Below, piece by piece: positions 9,122 to 17,263 of a stretch of DNA of 42,773 nucleotides. The DNA comes from Alkalibacterium sp. 20. Its GTDB lineage: Bacteria > Bacillota > Bacilli > Lactobacillales > Carnobacteriaceae_A. How positions within the stretch are numbered: the first letter of the stretch is position 1; every line of letters begins with the position of its first letter. Under the pieces are notes generated by a model that saw only the letters and a program-made list of their open reading frames with translations, searched no databases and was not told the DNA's origin. The stretch covers positions 1-42,773 of the forward strand of contig NZ_LSRN01000024.1 in NCBI RefSeq assembly GCF_001885615.1, read 5' to 3'. A program made the translations under genes and the position numbers.

Positions 9122-9149
9122 TTGATATGAACAAGATTTTTGGTATAAT
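9122..9149 (+). promoter_or_regulatory. Promoter of yebC
   Basis: TTGATA and TATAAT are 16 bp apart and the -10 is extended (TGGTATAAT). This is one of the strongest promoters in the window. Confidence 0.75.
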
Positions 9150-9192
9150 AATAAGGGAAAACGTAAATCAAATTCAGGAAAGAGGAATTGTG

Positions 9193-9918
9193 ATGGCAGG
9201 ACATTCAAAGTGGAACAACATAAAACAGCGTAAAGGCGCTCAAGATGCTAAGCGTAGTGGAGTATTCCAGAAATTATCTAAAGAAATATATAAAGCAGCA
9301 AAAGATGGCGGAGCAGATGTGGAAATGAACGCATCCTTGCGTATGGCTGTTGATAAAGCAAAAGCCAGCAACATGCCGAATGATAATATCGATCGGGCCA
9401 TAAAACGCGCAACGGATTCTGGCCAGGGAGCCAACTACGATGAAGTGGTCTATGAAGGGTATGGGCCAAACGGTATCGCGATACTCGTCCACACTCTTAC
9501 AGATAACCTGAACCGTACCAACACCAATATCTATATTGCTTTTGATCGCAATAGCGGTTCTTTGGGCGAAAAAGGATCAGTCAGTTACATGTTTGACCGT
9601 AAAGGCTACATCGCGATCGACCGCGAAGGATTAGATGTCGATGAAGACACGATGTTGATGCATGTGCTGGAAGCCGGCGGAGAAGAACTGGAAACGTCAG
9701 ACGAAGTATTTGAAATCTACACCGAAGCAACAGATTTCACAGCAGTGAGAGATGCAATGAAAGAAGCTGGATTTGATTTGGATCAGGCGGAATTGATGAT
9801 GGTTCCCCAAACCATGTTACCTCTCCCTGAAGACAAAACCGGTATATTTGAGCAACTGATCGATGCGTTGGAAGATGACGACGATGTCAGTGAAGTTTAT
9901 CATAACGCTGAACTTTAA
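9193..9918 (+). CDS. yebC: YebC/PmpR family protein (translation or transcription factor)
   Basis: The 241-residue protein starts with the family hallmark MAGHSKWNNIKQRKGAQD and keeps the GYGPNGIAILV and acidic C-terminal segments. YebC proteins were long called transcription regulators; recent work shows that members relieve ribosome stalling at proline-rich stretches, in parallel with EF-P. Its frame is open from 9127, but ATG 9193 was chosen because it has AGGAAAGAGG upstream and matches the family N-terminus. The longer frame overlaps the promoter. It forms a single-gene unit closed by the hairpin at 9965. efp lies 6 kb downstream in the same window. Confidence 0.93.
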   Translation: MAGHSKWNNIKQRKGAQDAKRSGVFQKLSKEIYKAAKDGGADVEMNASLRMAVDKAKASNMPNDNIDRAIKRATDSGQGANYDEVVYEGYGPNGIAILVHTLTDNLNRTNTNIYIAFDRNSGSLGEKGSVSYMFDRKGYIAIDREGLDVDEDTMLMHVLEAGGEELETSDEVFEIYTEATDFTAVRDAMKEAGFDLDQAELMMVPQTMLPLPEDKTGIFEQLIDALEDDDDVSEVYHNAEL

Positions 9919-9964
9919 AAAATTACGTTGAGTACAGAGTCATTAATTGAATACTTGAGAAAGC

Positions 9965-10011
9965 AACCTCTAATAAGTAGATAAAAAATATCTATTTACT
10001 AGAGGTTTTTT
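9965..10011 (+). terminator. Terminator between yebC and comGA
   Basis: Arms aacctcta (9965-9972) and tagaggtt (10000-10007) close a long imperfect stem with inner pairing (aagtagata with tatctattt), followed by TTTTTT. Confidence 0.85.
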
Positions 10012-10013
10012 CG

Positions 10014-10042
10014 TGAGCAAAAAAATAAATGCACAATATAAT
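10014..10042 (+). promoter_or_regulatory. Weak candidate promoter of the comG operon
   Basis: TATAAT at 10037-10042 is preceded 17 bp upstream by TGAGCA, a poor -35. I see no clear ComX/SigX box (TACGAATA) and no ComK box (AAAA-N5-TTTT) at a fitting position, so the competence regulator of this operon is unclear. Confidence 0.35.
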
Positions 10043-10080
10043 AAGTAGTGAAAAAAATTAGCTTAGAAAGGGAGGATGTG

Positions 10081-11154
10081 ATGGATACAGAATCATTTGC
10101 GACACATTTACTCACCATGGCCGATTCTTACCGAACAAGTGATATTCATATATTGCCCGAGCAGAAACATTATGATGTCTATTTCCGTCTCAATGGTCAG
10201 ATGGAGAAACAATATTATCTGGACCGCGATGAGGGAACACGGCTCATTTCATATTTTAAATTTTTATCGAATATGGATGTTGGAGAAAGACGGCGACCTC
10301 AAAGTGGATCAACGACATTTGCCTTGAGTGAGAAAGCAATCGACTGCCGCTTTTCTACCATCAGCAATTACCAGTCGCAGGAATCTCTCGTCATTCGGTT
10401 GCTCAAGCAAAAAGATGAAGAATCATTTATCCCGGGGACTTTTTTTGCGCATGAGTGGGAGAAACTGGAAAAACTCGTTCAGGCGAAATCAGGATTGCTG
10501 TTGTTTTCCGGGCCGGTCGATTCTGGGAAAACGACGACGATGTATCACTTGATCAAGAACCGCATGCAGGGAGAAAAACAGCAGGTCATTACCGTCGAGG
10601 ATCCTGTAGAAATAGAAGAAAGCAGCTTTCTGCAAACGCAGGTCAATGAAACTGCCGGCGTAACGTACGAACATCTACTGAAATCAAGTTTACGGCATCA
10701 CCCTGACGTCATCATTGTCGGCGAGATACGCGATGAAGAAACGGCCAAAATGGTGATGAGAGGAGCACTGACGGGACATTTGATCGTCGCTTCCATCCAT
10801 GCCAAAAATGCAGAAGGTGTCTTATCGCGCATGATGGAACTGGGAGTGGGGTTGCCTTTATTGAAACAGACACTGATCGGTGTAGCATTTCAAACCTTAA
10901 TACCCCTGTATTGTCCGCTATGTGATGCGAATTGTCAGACGTACTGCACGCATTATAATAGGGGTGAAAAACGGGTCGCTCTGTTTGAAGTCATGACCGC
11001 CAAAGAACTCAGTTCGATGGTTGAAAAAGAAACTCATGCACACCTATCAGTAGAGCCGATCACCAGAGAATTTAATCACTTATTGAAAAAGGTGTTTGTT
11101 AATGGCTATATTACCGAAAAAACATACCAGCGCTATTTCATTCCTAACGCATAA
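10081..11154 (+). CDS. comGA: ComGA, competence pseudopilus assembly ATPase
   Basis: This 357-residue type II/IV secretion ATPase powers assembly of the competence pseudopilus at the inner membrane face. It has a Walker A motif GPVDSGKT at 144-151, an Asp box in HPDVIIVGEIRDEETA and the His-box segment GHLIVASIHAKNA. Near the C-terminus the CPLCDANCQTYC cluster could bind zinc. It lacks the long N1 domain of GspE, as is normal for ComGA. The frame is open from GTG 10048; I chose ATG 10081 because GGAGG lies 5 nt before it. It is the first gene of a tight seven-gene operon and overlaps comGB by 53 bp. Confidence 0.94.
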   Translation: MDTESFATHLLTMADSYRTSDIHILPEQKHYDVYFRLNGQMEKQYYLDRDEGTRLISYFKFLSNMDVGERRRPQSGSTTFALSEKAIDCRFSTISNYQSQESLVIRLLKQKDEESFIPGTFFAHEWEKLEKLVQAKSGLLLFSGPVDSGKTTTMYHLIKNRMQGEKQQVITVEDPVEIEESSFLQTQVNETAGVTYEHLLKSSLRHHPDVIIVGEIRDEETAKMVMRGALTGHLIVASIHAKNAEGVLSRMMELGVGLPLLKQTLIGVAFQTLIPLYCPLCDANCQTYCTHYNRGEKRVALFEVMTAKELSSMVEKETHAHLSVEPITREFNHLLKKVFVNGYITEKTYQRYFIPNA

Positions 11155-12166
11155 GCAGACCATCAACCAAGGCCAATTTTTAAAGAGATGCGGTCGGCTG
11201 CTCCTCGATGGTTTTTCTCTTCAGGAAGCCCTGCTTTTCCTGGAAATGATTGTGGATGCAAAATCCAAGCAGATGGTTCAGATCATTCATAAAGAAGTGA
11301 GTCAAGGCACTTTGTTTTCGGAAGCGTTGAAGAAAGCCGGATTTCCTGACGAAGTATGCGCCCAGCTTTATTTTTCGCTTTATCACGGGCATTTAGCTGA
11401 AACGGCCATGAATGCAGGGAGTCAATTGCTGAAACGAGCAGAAAAGAAGAAAAAAATAATGGCCCTCTTGCACTATCCGGTTATCCTGCTCTTTTTCGTC
11501 ACTCTCATGCTTTTAGCGATGCGGTTTATATTGATCCCGCATATCAGCGAGTTGACAGCTGTGCAGGACAACCAGCTCGATTTCGGCACCCGTTTCATTG
11601 TCGCAGGCGTTTATCATGCGCCGACGATCCTGATCGTCAGTGGGGTTTTGTTTGCATTAAGCTTGAGGCTTCTAATCTACAAAGGAAACACGATGACCCC
11701 GCTTGCGAGACTGATATGGATCACCCGCTGGTCGAAGTCATCATTGTTCCAATTGTACTGGAGTCAATTTTTTTCAAACGAATGGGGGTTTTTGCTCAAA
11801 GGAAACAGCAGCTTGTTCGAAGTGGTGACGATTATGAAGCAAAATGCATTATCACCTTTGATTACAGAAGTGGGTGAATATATAGAAAAAGAAATGAAAC
11901 AGGGAAAGTCTTTTCACGTCAGCTTGCAGAAATTGAATTTCCTTAAACAGGAAGTCATGCTTGTGGTCAAGCAAGGCGAGCAGTCAGGACATTTAGGACA
12001 GGAGCTGGAGATGTATGCCAGAAGCTGTGAAGAGGAATTTGATAAAAACATAGAGCAGCTGATGAACTGGATTCAACCCATGATTTTTATTTTTGTGGCC
12101 ATCATCATTGTAGCGATCTATGCGGCCTTATTGCTGCCAACCTTTAGTGCACTACAAACTTTTTAA
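11102..12166 (+). CDS. comGB: ComGB, pseudopilus membrane platform protein
   Basis: The 354-residue protein is a GspF/PilC-type polytopic membrane protein with two repeated T2SF domains. Hydrophobic segments are visible near 115-140, 160-185 and at the C-terminus (FIFVAIIIVAIYAALLLP). It connects the ComGA motor to the growing pilin fibre. ATG 11102 was chosen with AAAGGTG 7 nt upstream; the start lies inside comGA, which suggests translational coupling. It is followed at 16 bp by comGC. Confidence 0.93.
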   Translation: MAILPKKHTSAISFLTHKQTINQGQFLKRCGRLLLDGFSLQEALLFLEMIVDAKSKQMVQIIHKEVSQGTLFSEALKKAGFPDEVCAQLYFSLYHGHLAETAMNAGSQLLKRAEKKKKIMALLHYPVILLFFVTLMLLAMRFILIPHISELTAVQDNQLDFGTRFIVAGVYHAPTILIVSGVLFALSLRLLIYKGNTMTPLARLIWITRWSKSSLFQLYWSQFFSNEWGFLLKGNSSLFEVVTIMKQNALSPLITEVGEYIEKEMKQGKSFHVSLQKLNFLKQEVMLVVKQGEQSGHLGQELEMYARSCEEEFDKNIEQLMNWIQPMIFIFVAIIIVAIYAALLLPTFSALQTF

Positions 12167-12182
12167 GAAAAGAGGAAAAAAC

Positions 12183-12515
12183 ATGAAACAGTTAAACACA
12201 TGGATGAAGAGAGAAGACGGGTTCACTTTGATCGAAATGTCATTGGTATTGTTCATCATCTCGGCCCTTTTGCTGCTTTTCGTACCCAATATAGCCAATA
12301 GACAGACTGATGCAAACAAAACCAGTGATGAAGCGATCGTTACCGTTTTGCAGACCCAAGTCGACATGTACACGATGGATAAAAAGGGTGCGCCAGCTAC
12401 GTTCAAAGAAATGGAAACGAACAAATACTTGACGGCAAAACAAACTGTAAAAGCTGAGAATGATTTTAATTTAAATGCTGGTATAGTAACGCCAAAAACA
12501 GCTGCTCCTGATTAG
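12183..12515 (+). CDS. comGC: ComGC, major competence pseudopilin
   Basis: The 110-residue prepilin has a basic leader and the cleavage/methylation motif DG-FTLIEMSLVLF, with Glu at position +5 of the mature protein. A long hydrophobic helix follows. The prepilin peptidase ComC is not in this window. The soluble part is short and Lys/Ala-rich with no cysteine. The frame opens at 12120 inside comGB, but ATG 12183 has AGAGGA upstream and gives a normal leader. ComGC forms the body of the DNA-binding transformation pilus. Confidence 0.94.
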   Translation: MKQLNTWMKREDGFTLIEMSLVLFIISALLLLFVPNIANRQTDANKTSDEAIVTVLQTQVDMYTMDKKGAPATFKEMETNKYLTAKQTVKAENDFNLNAGIVTPKTAAPD

Positions 12516-12526
12516 AGTGGCAAAAG

Positions 12527-12985
12527 ATGATTTCTTATAAACAGCTAAAACAAGACAAAGGCTTTACACTGATTGAAGTCCTGCTGGTTTTGTCGCTCGT
12601 CTCACTGCTTGCGACCTTTCCAGTTGTGCATTTTACCCAAATAAAAAAAGAAACAGAAACGCAATTGTTTTTTGAGTCATTACGCTCCAGCATCACCTTG
12701 ATTCAAAGCGAAGCCATCGTGAATCACCACTGGACGAAAATGGAAGTTCGTCCGACCAACCGGCTGATCCGCTTTCGAGTGACGGGAGCGGACAATACAA
12801 AGCATCCTGCCAATCATATTCTGTATTTACCAGAATCTATCTCATTAGTAGGGACAACGAAAGATTATTCTTTTTCAAGCGGATCAGGAAACCTGGGAAA
12901 CATCAACGTGATATATTTCAATACGATCCACGGAAGAGTGAGCGTGAGTTTTCAGATGGGAAGTGGCCGATTTGTCATTGAATAA
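12527..12985 (+). CDS. comGD: ComGD, minor competence pseudopilin
   Basis: The 152-residue protein has a prepilin motif KG-FTLIEVLLVLSLVSLL near residue 11 and a GspH-like soluble domain. Its position as the fourth comG gene supports the assignment. The ribosome site (GAGTGG) is weak, which suggests coupling to comGC, whose stop lies 11 bp upstream. Minor pseudopilins prime or cap the fibre. Confidence 0.88.
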   Translation: MISYKQLKQDKGFTLIEVLLVLSLVSLLATFPVVHFTQIKKETETQLFFESLRSSITLIQSEAIVNHHWTKMEVRPTNRLIRFRVTGADNTKHPANHILYLPESISLVGTTKDYSFSSGSGNLGNINVIYFNTIHGRVSVSFQMGSGRFVIE

Positions 12986-13292
12986 AAAGAAGGAACAGGG
13001 TTTTGTGATGATAGAAAGTATAGTGAGCCTCAGCATACTGGCACTTTTCATAGGGGGCGTTTTTCCGTTCAGCCTGGAGTTGCTGACCATAAGAGAACAG
13101 GCAAAAGTGGAGATCGAATTGAGTCGGTTTTTATATGAAAGTGCTCTGTTTTATGACAGGATGGATCCGAAAAACGAGTATTTCTCGTCCGGAAGAGTAA
13201 CAGCTAACAGCGTTACAACCAATAAAAGCATTCACCTCTATGTTGAGGATAAAGAGGTCAGAAGCATCGGCTTTTTGTCAGCAGAATGGTGA
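12972..13292 (+). CDS. comGE: ComGE, minor competence pseudopilin
   Basis: This protein of about 106 residues has the prepilin motif QG-FVMIESIVSLSILALF with the +5 Glu. It is assigned as ComGE by order and size. The start is uncertain: the frame is open from GTG 12963, but TTG 12972 has a GGGAAGTGG-like site 8 nt upstream, and TTG 12978 is also possible. It overlaps the end of comGD and the start of comGF, as usual in this operon. Confidence 0.78.
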   Translation: MSLNKKKEQGFVMIESIVSLSILALFIGGVFPFSLELLTIREQAKVEIELSRFLYESALFYDRMDPKNEYFSSGRVTANSVTTNKSIHLYVEDKEVRSIGFLSAEW

Positions 13293-13747
13293 ATAAAATC
13301 AAAAGGGAAGAGCAGGGGTTTTCGTTATTAGAAGTGATCATTACCTTGAGCATAGTGAGTAGCTGTGTCCTGCTGTTTTCATTTGCCATATCCCAAATAG
13401 GAGCCACGCGAGCTGCAGTCAAGGATGATCGTCAAATTGAATGGCATCTGTTTATCAATCAATTAGAGTTTGAATTGACTGGAAGCGAAGATGTGAGAAC
13501 GAGCAGAGATAAATTGACATTTGAAAGGTTTGATGTTGAAGAACAGCTAGTAAAAAGCATAAGTTATGAGCGCTATTACAAAATCATCAGACGGCAAGTA
13601 GGTTCCAAGGGGCATCAGCCGATACTCCTGGAAGTGTCCTCAATCAATTTTTCGCTTGTTGAACAGACTTTAGAAATAGACGTTGTGTTCAACAATGGTG
13701 AAACATACAGTGCTAAATTTAGAGTAAATGAAGAGAGGAGTAGATGA
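13286..13747 (+). CDS. comGF: ComGF, minor competence pseudopilin
   Basis: The 153-residue protein carries the prepilin motif QG-FSLLEVIITLSIVSS and then a soluble domain typical in size for ComGF. It starts at ATG 13286, within the last codons of comGE, without a good ribosome site, so its translation is probably coupled. It overlaps comGG by 4 bp (ATGA). Confidence 0.85.
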   Translation: MVNKIKREEQGFSLLEVIITLSIVSSCVLLFSFAISQIGATRAAVKDDRQIEWHLFINQLEFELTGSEDVRTSRDKLTFERFDVEEQLVKSISYERYYKIIRRQVGSKGHQPILLEVSSINFSLVEQTLEIDVVFNNGETYSAKFRVNEERSR

Positions 13748-14199
13748 TGATCAACAAAATCAGTCACAATGATGAGGGGAGCCTCCTGCTTTCCACGTTT
13801 CACTTACTCCTTTTCATTTCGTTCTTGATCATCTCGCTCACAGCGATATTGCAGCATCAAATGATGCAGCTTCAGCAAATAAATCAATCGTACGAGGCCA
13901 AAGCACTGATTGAAGTCAGTGAAGTCTTTCTTCGAGAGAGGCTGGAATGGGAGGACATTGAAACGGGAACGCTCTATTTCAATGAGGGCAGGGTGGATGT
14001 AGCAAAAGAGACCGAGACACTGTATACACTTGTTGCCACCATGCCTAACCATTACACGAGCAGACGATCGATCGAGATTTCATCTGTTGAAGATATGGAG
14101 GAACTGGCAATTCAAGAGTCAGACGAAAAACTTAGCAGCGAGGATTCTAATGTTGAACCAGTCAGTCTGGATGCATTCGATTTTTCGGAAGAGGAATAA
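13744..14199 (+). CDS. comGG: ComGG-like minor pseudopilin
   Basis: The 151-residue protein is the last gene of the operon. Its N-terminus (DEGSLLLSTFHLLLF) resembles a prepilin, but residue +1 is Ser instead of Phe and the +5 Glu is missing, as often seen in ComGG. The C-terminal half is strongly acidic. GAGAGGAG precedes the tandem ATGs at 13744 and 13747, either of which may start. The assignment rests mostly on position. Confidence 0.75.
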   Translation: MMINKISHNDEGSLLLSTFHLLLFISFLIISLTAILQHQMMQLQQINQSYEAKALIEVSEVFLRERLEWEDIETGTLYFNEGRVDVAKETETLYTLVATMPNHYTSRRSIEISSVEDMEELAIQESDEKLSSEDSNVEPVSLDAFDFSEEE

Positions 14200-14227
14200 A
14201 TAGAATGAGAAGAGCTGGATAGATAAA

Positions 14228-14280
14228 GAGCACCGTCTCAAGGTAGATCTTTTCTCAACCTTAAAACGGCGCTCCTTTTT
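14228..14280 (+). terminator. Terminator of the comG operon
   Basis: gagcaccgt (14228-14236) pairs with acggcgctc (14265-14273) with one mismatch, with an inner aaggt/acctt pairing. A CTTTTT tract follows. Confidence 0.75.
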
Positions 14281-14339
14281 GTACAGAAGTTTATAGTCAT
14301 ACATAAGAAACGGCGTACGTTTATTTTTTTACCCCAATT

Positions 14340-14348
14340 TGCTATAAT
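14340..14348 (+). promoter_or_regulatory. Extended -10 promoter of the Xaa-Pro peptidase gene
   Basis: TGCTATAAT is a perfect extended -10, 63 bp before the start codon. The -35 region (TTTATT) is weak. Confidence 0.6.
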
Positions 14349-14411
14349 GAGAAAGGAATGTTCGTTAGATATGAACAGAATGGAATTCAAATCATAGAAT
14401 AGGGTGTTTAG

Positions 14412-15473
14412 ATGTCACGAGTAGAAGTTATTCAGCAAAAGATGAAAAAGCAGAAGGTCGAAGCATTATTGATAACTAGTCCATATAATCTCAGATATGC
14501 ATCTGGGTTCACTGGAAGTACCGGATTGAGTGTCGTCACTCAGGATAAAGCTTATTTCGTTACTGATTTCAGGTATAGCGAACAGGCAGCGGAACAAGCC
14601 GTCGGATTTGAGATCATTAAAAATACAGGACCCATATACGATGAAGTTGAAACGATCGTCGAAAAAGAAGCTATAAAGGTATTGAGTTTTGAAAAAGATT
14701 TCGTGACCTATTCTACCTTTGAAAAAATAAACGATTTGCTGGATTGTGAACTAGAACCAAGCAGCGGCTTACTGGAGTCTCTCCGAGAAATCAAAGATGA
14801 AAAAGAAATGGCAACGATTCAGCAGGCGATTAAAATTACCGAGTATGCATTTGAAGAAATACTCGGGTTCATCAAACCGGGCGTGACTGAAATCGAAGTA
14901 GCCAACAAACTCGATTTCATGATGCGTGAAAAAGGAGCCACAGGCGTCTCGTTTGATACCATCGTAGCCAGCGGAAAACGTTCAGCCATGCCACATGGTG
15001 TAGCGAGTGATAAAAAAATCGAACAAGGTGACATGATCACCATCGACTTTGGCTGCTATTATAAAGGCTATGTTTCTGATATGACACGTACCATCTCTTT
15101 AGGTGACCCAGGCGAAGAATTGAAAAAAATTCATCAAATCGTCTTGGATGCGCAGCTGAAAGTGAATGAACGAGCAAAAGCCGGCGTTACAGGGAAAGAA
15201 TTGGATGCAGTAGCAAGAGATTACATCACTGAAAAAGGATACGGTGAAGCCTTTGGACACTCTACTGGGCATGGCATTGGCTTGGAAGTGCACGAAACCC
15301 CTGGTATTAGCTATCGTAATGAGAAATCTTTAGTGGAAGGTAATGTCATCACGAATGAACCAGGTATTTATTTACCAGGTTTAGGTGGTGTAAGAATCGA
15401 AGATGACCTCGTTATTACAAAAGACGGCAGCCGGAACCTCATGACCGTAACCAAAGAATTGATCCAACTTTAA
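14412..15473 (+). CDS. Xaa-Pro peptidase, M24B family (YqhT/PepP-like)
   Basis: The 353-residue cytoplasmic metallopeptidase belongs to the YqhT group of aminopeptidase P/prolidase proteins, which cleave next to proline. The two-metal site is complete: Asp212, Asp223, His287, Glu316 and Glu330, in motifs IDFGCYYKGYVSDMTRT, HSTGHGIGLEVHE and NEPGIYLPGLGGVRIEDD. The N-terminal creatinase-like domain covers about 1-125. GGGTG precedes ATG 14412. It lies directly before efp, as in Bacillus (yqhT-efp). Whether it acts as an aminopeptidase or a dipeptidase cannot be told from sequence. Confidence 0.92.
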   Translation: MSRVEVIQQKMKKQKVEALLITSPYNLRYASGFTGSTGLSVVTQDKAYFVTDFRYSEQAAEQAVGFEIIKNTGPIYDEVETIVEKEAIKVLSFEKDFVTYSTFEKINDLLDCELEPSSGLLESLREIKDEKEMATIQQAIKITEYAFEEILGFIKPGVTEIEVANKLDFMMREKGATGVSFDTIVASGKRSAMPHGVASDKKIEQGDMITIDFGCYYKGYVSDMTRTISLGDPGEELKKIHQIVLDAQLKVNERAKAGVTGKELDAVARDYITEKGYGEAFGHSTGHGIGLEVHETPGISYRNEKSLVEGNVITNEPGIYLPGLGGVRIEDDLVITKDGSRNLMTVTKELIQL

Positions 15474-15529
15474 CAGAGGAAATTAAAGGGAAAAAACTTC
15501 CTTTGAAAATAGGTTTTCATAAATAATCG

Positions 15530-15538
15530 TGATACAAT
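15530..15538 (+). promoter_or_regulatory. Candidate extended -10 promoter of efp
   Basis: TGATACAAT lies 63 bp before efp, without a good -35 at 17 bp. It would give efp-yqhY-nusB a promoter of its own. Confidence 0.4.
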
Positions 15539-15600
15539 GGTTGTAACAAGACTCAATAACTTTCACAGTGTTACATGAGCGGTAATTAGGAGGAAATTGA

Positions 15601-16158
15601 ATGATATCTACCAGTGATCTAAAAACAGGATTAACGATTGAATATGATGGCGGTATTTGGCGTGTAGTGGAATTTCAACACGTTAAACCGGGCAAAGGTG
15701 CTGCCTTTGTGCGCTCAAAATTAAAAAACCTGCGTACAGGTGCTTTGCAGGAGAAAACATTTAGAGCTGGGGAAAAATTTGAATCAGCCCTTATCGAAAC
15801 GAAAGCAATGCAATACTTGTATGATAATAATGGAAGTCACGTTTTCATGGATACAGACACATATGAACAACTTGAAATTCCTGGTGAACGTATCGAAGAA
15901 GTGTTGAAATACATGAAAGAAAACATGCAGCTCAGCATAATGATGTATGGCAGTGAAGTCATAGGCGTCGAAGTCCCTAAAAGAGTGGAACTTAAAGTCG
16001 AAGAGACTGAACCTGGTATTCGTGGCGATACATCCGGTGGTGGATCAAAACCGGCAACACTTGAAACAGGTGCGGTTGTGACGGTTCCCTTATTTGTTAA
16101 TAAAGATGATGTTCTTATTATCAACACGGATGAAGGAACCTATGTCTCGCGTGCCTAA
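15601..16158 (+). CDS. efp: Elongation factor P
   Basis: The 185-residue protein shows the three beta-barrel domains of EF-P at its normal length. The tip loop [12 protein letters not shown] carries Lys32, the residue that is 5-aminopentanolylated in Bacillus subtilis. EF-P binds next to the ribosomal E site and rescues stalls at polyproline. Start ATG 15601 follows AGGAGG. yqhY and nusB follow closely, so the three genes probably form one transcript. Confidence 0.97.
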   Translation: MISTSDLKTGLTIEYDGGIWRVVEFQHVKPGKGAAFVRSKLKNLRTGALQEKTFRAGEKFESALIETKAMQYLYDNNGSHVFMDTDTYEQLEIPGERIEEVLKYMKENMQLSIMMYGSEVIGVEVPKRVELKVEETEPGIRGDTSGGGSKPATLETGAVVTVPLFVNKDDVLIINTDEGTYVSRA

Positions 16159-16196
16159 TTAAAGCTTGACTGAATCATTCTAGAGGAGGAACGACA

Positions 16197-16613
16197 GTGG
16201 AAGAAAAAGTGATGAGAACGAATCGAAGCAATCCTTATGGTGAAATAGAAGTGGCACCTGAAGTGATTGAAATTATTGCCGGTATGGCTGCTAATGAAGT
16301 AGATGGTGTGTATGCTATGCAAGGGAAATTTCCTGAAAAAATGAAAATCATCTTTGGCAAACCTAATCATAAAAAAGGTGTGCACTTAACATCAGACGAA
16401 GAGGGTTTAAAAGTAGACATCTATTGCTACTTTAAGTTCGGTGTAAATGTACCCAAAGTTGCTCAAGCTATACAGAAAAAAGTGCGTGAACAGATCTTTC
16501 ATATGACTGATATTACTTTAGCAGAAGTAAACATTCATATCGCAGATATCGTGCCCGAAAAAACATCATTCCAGGATCTGTTTGACTTGGATAAGGAAGA
16601 GGATGAGGAATAG
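16197..16613 (+). CDS. yqhY: Asp23/Gls24 family envelope stress protein (YqhY-like)
   Basis: The 138-residue protein is an Asp23 domain protein: VAPEVIEIIAGMAANEVDGVYAM and GVNVPKVAQAIQKKV are typical. In Bacillus, YqhY is encoded after accBC and before nusB and affects control of fatty acid synthesis; here accBC is absent from this spot. GTG 16197 follows GAGGAGGA and no upstream ATG fits better. Its stop overlaps the GTG start of nusB by one base (TAGTG). Confidence 0.92.
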   Translation: MEEKVMRTNRSNPYGEIEVAPEVIEIIAGMAANEVDGVYAMQGKFPEKMKIIFGKPNHKKGVHLTSDEEGLKVDIYCYFKFGVNVPKVAQAIQKKVREQIFHMTDITLAEVNIHIADIVPEKTSFQDLFDLDKEEDEE

Positions 16614-17092
16614 TGACAACTGTAAGGCGTGTAATTAGGGAAAAAGCCTTTCAGTCTCTTTTCCAGTTATCTACCCATGACGGATTGACCGTAGACGAAG
16701 CTATTCAATTAGCACTTGATAGTACGTTATCTTTGAAGGAAGATCGTACTTTAGAAGAAGCTATGGCGTCAATCTTACCTGAAGAAAAAAGCAACGAAGG
16801 TATCGTAAATGATGCCTTAGACTATCTGAAAATATTAGTTAGTGGTGTTCAGGAACATCGTGACGATATCGATCAGACCATTACAAATCATTTGAAAAAT
16901 TGGACGTTAAATCGTTTGGAACGAACAAACTTGCTATTACTTAGATTAGCAACGTATGAATTGCTTTATCAGCCTGATGTTGATAAACGCATCGTTATGA
17001 ATGAAGCTATAGAATTAACTAAAACATTTAATGATGAACAATCAAGTAAGTTCGTAAATGGGATACTGCAGAGTATTGCCGATAATAGATAA
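16613..17092 (+). CDS. nusB: Transcription antitermination factor NusB
   Basis: The 159-residue all-helical protein binds boxA RNA together with NusE (S10) and promotes antitermination on rRNA operons. The N-terminal RVIREKAFQSLFQL and C-terminal segments (LERTNLLLLRLATYELLY, IVMNEAIELTKTF, FVNGIL) are diagnostic. It starts with GTG 16613, sharing a base with the yqhY stop, with GAGGAA upstream, so the genes are coupled. It is about 15 residues longer than many NusB proteins because of an insert near 35-70. Confidence 0.95.
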   Translation: MTTVRRVIREKAFQSLFQLSTHDGLTVDEAIQLALDSTLSLKEDRTLEEAMASILPEEKSNEGIVNDALDYLKILVSGVQEHRDDIDQTITNHLKNWTLNRLERTNLLLLRLATYELLYQPDVDKRIVMNEAIELTKTFNDEQSSKFVNGILQSIADNR

Positions 17093-17166
17093 CACTTTTT
17101 GTCGTTCCCAAATTATCTGCTTTTGCATGGAAAAGCTCTATAATCGAGAAAAATTGAGGGCAGTAA

Positions 17167-17218
17167 GAGAGGGCAAGGAGTAGACGAGTGAGACGTTCTA
17201 CTTTTTGGCTCTCTTTCT
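17167..17218 (+). terminator. Possible terminator after nusB
   Basis: A long imperfect stem (gagag/ctctc outside, gagtaga/tctactt inside, one bulge) is followed by a TTTCT tract. It would separate nusB from xseA. A TATAAT lies upstream of it at 17139, without a convincing -35. Confidence 0.45.
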
Positions 17219-17263
17219 ATTTACATAGGCAACAGAGATAAAGCTCAGGAAGGAAAGAAGCGA

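Noticed and set aside
9127-9192. Longer N-terminus for YebC
   Set aside because: It would begin within the promoter and does not match the conserved start of the family.
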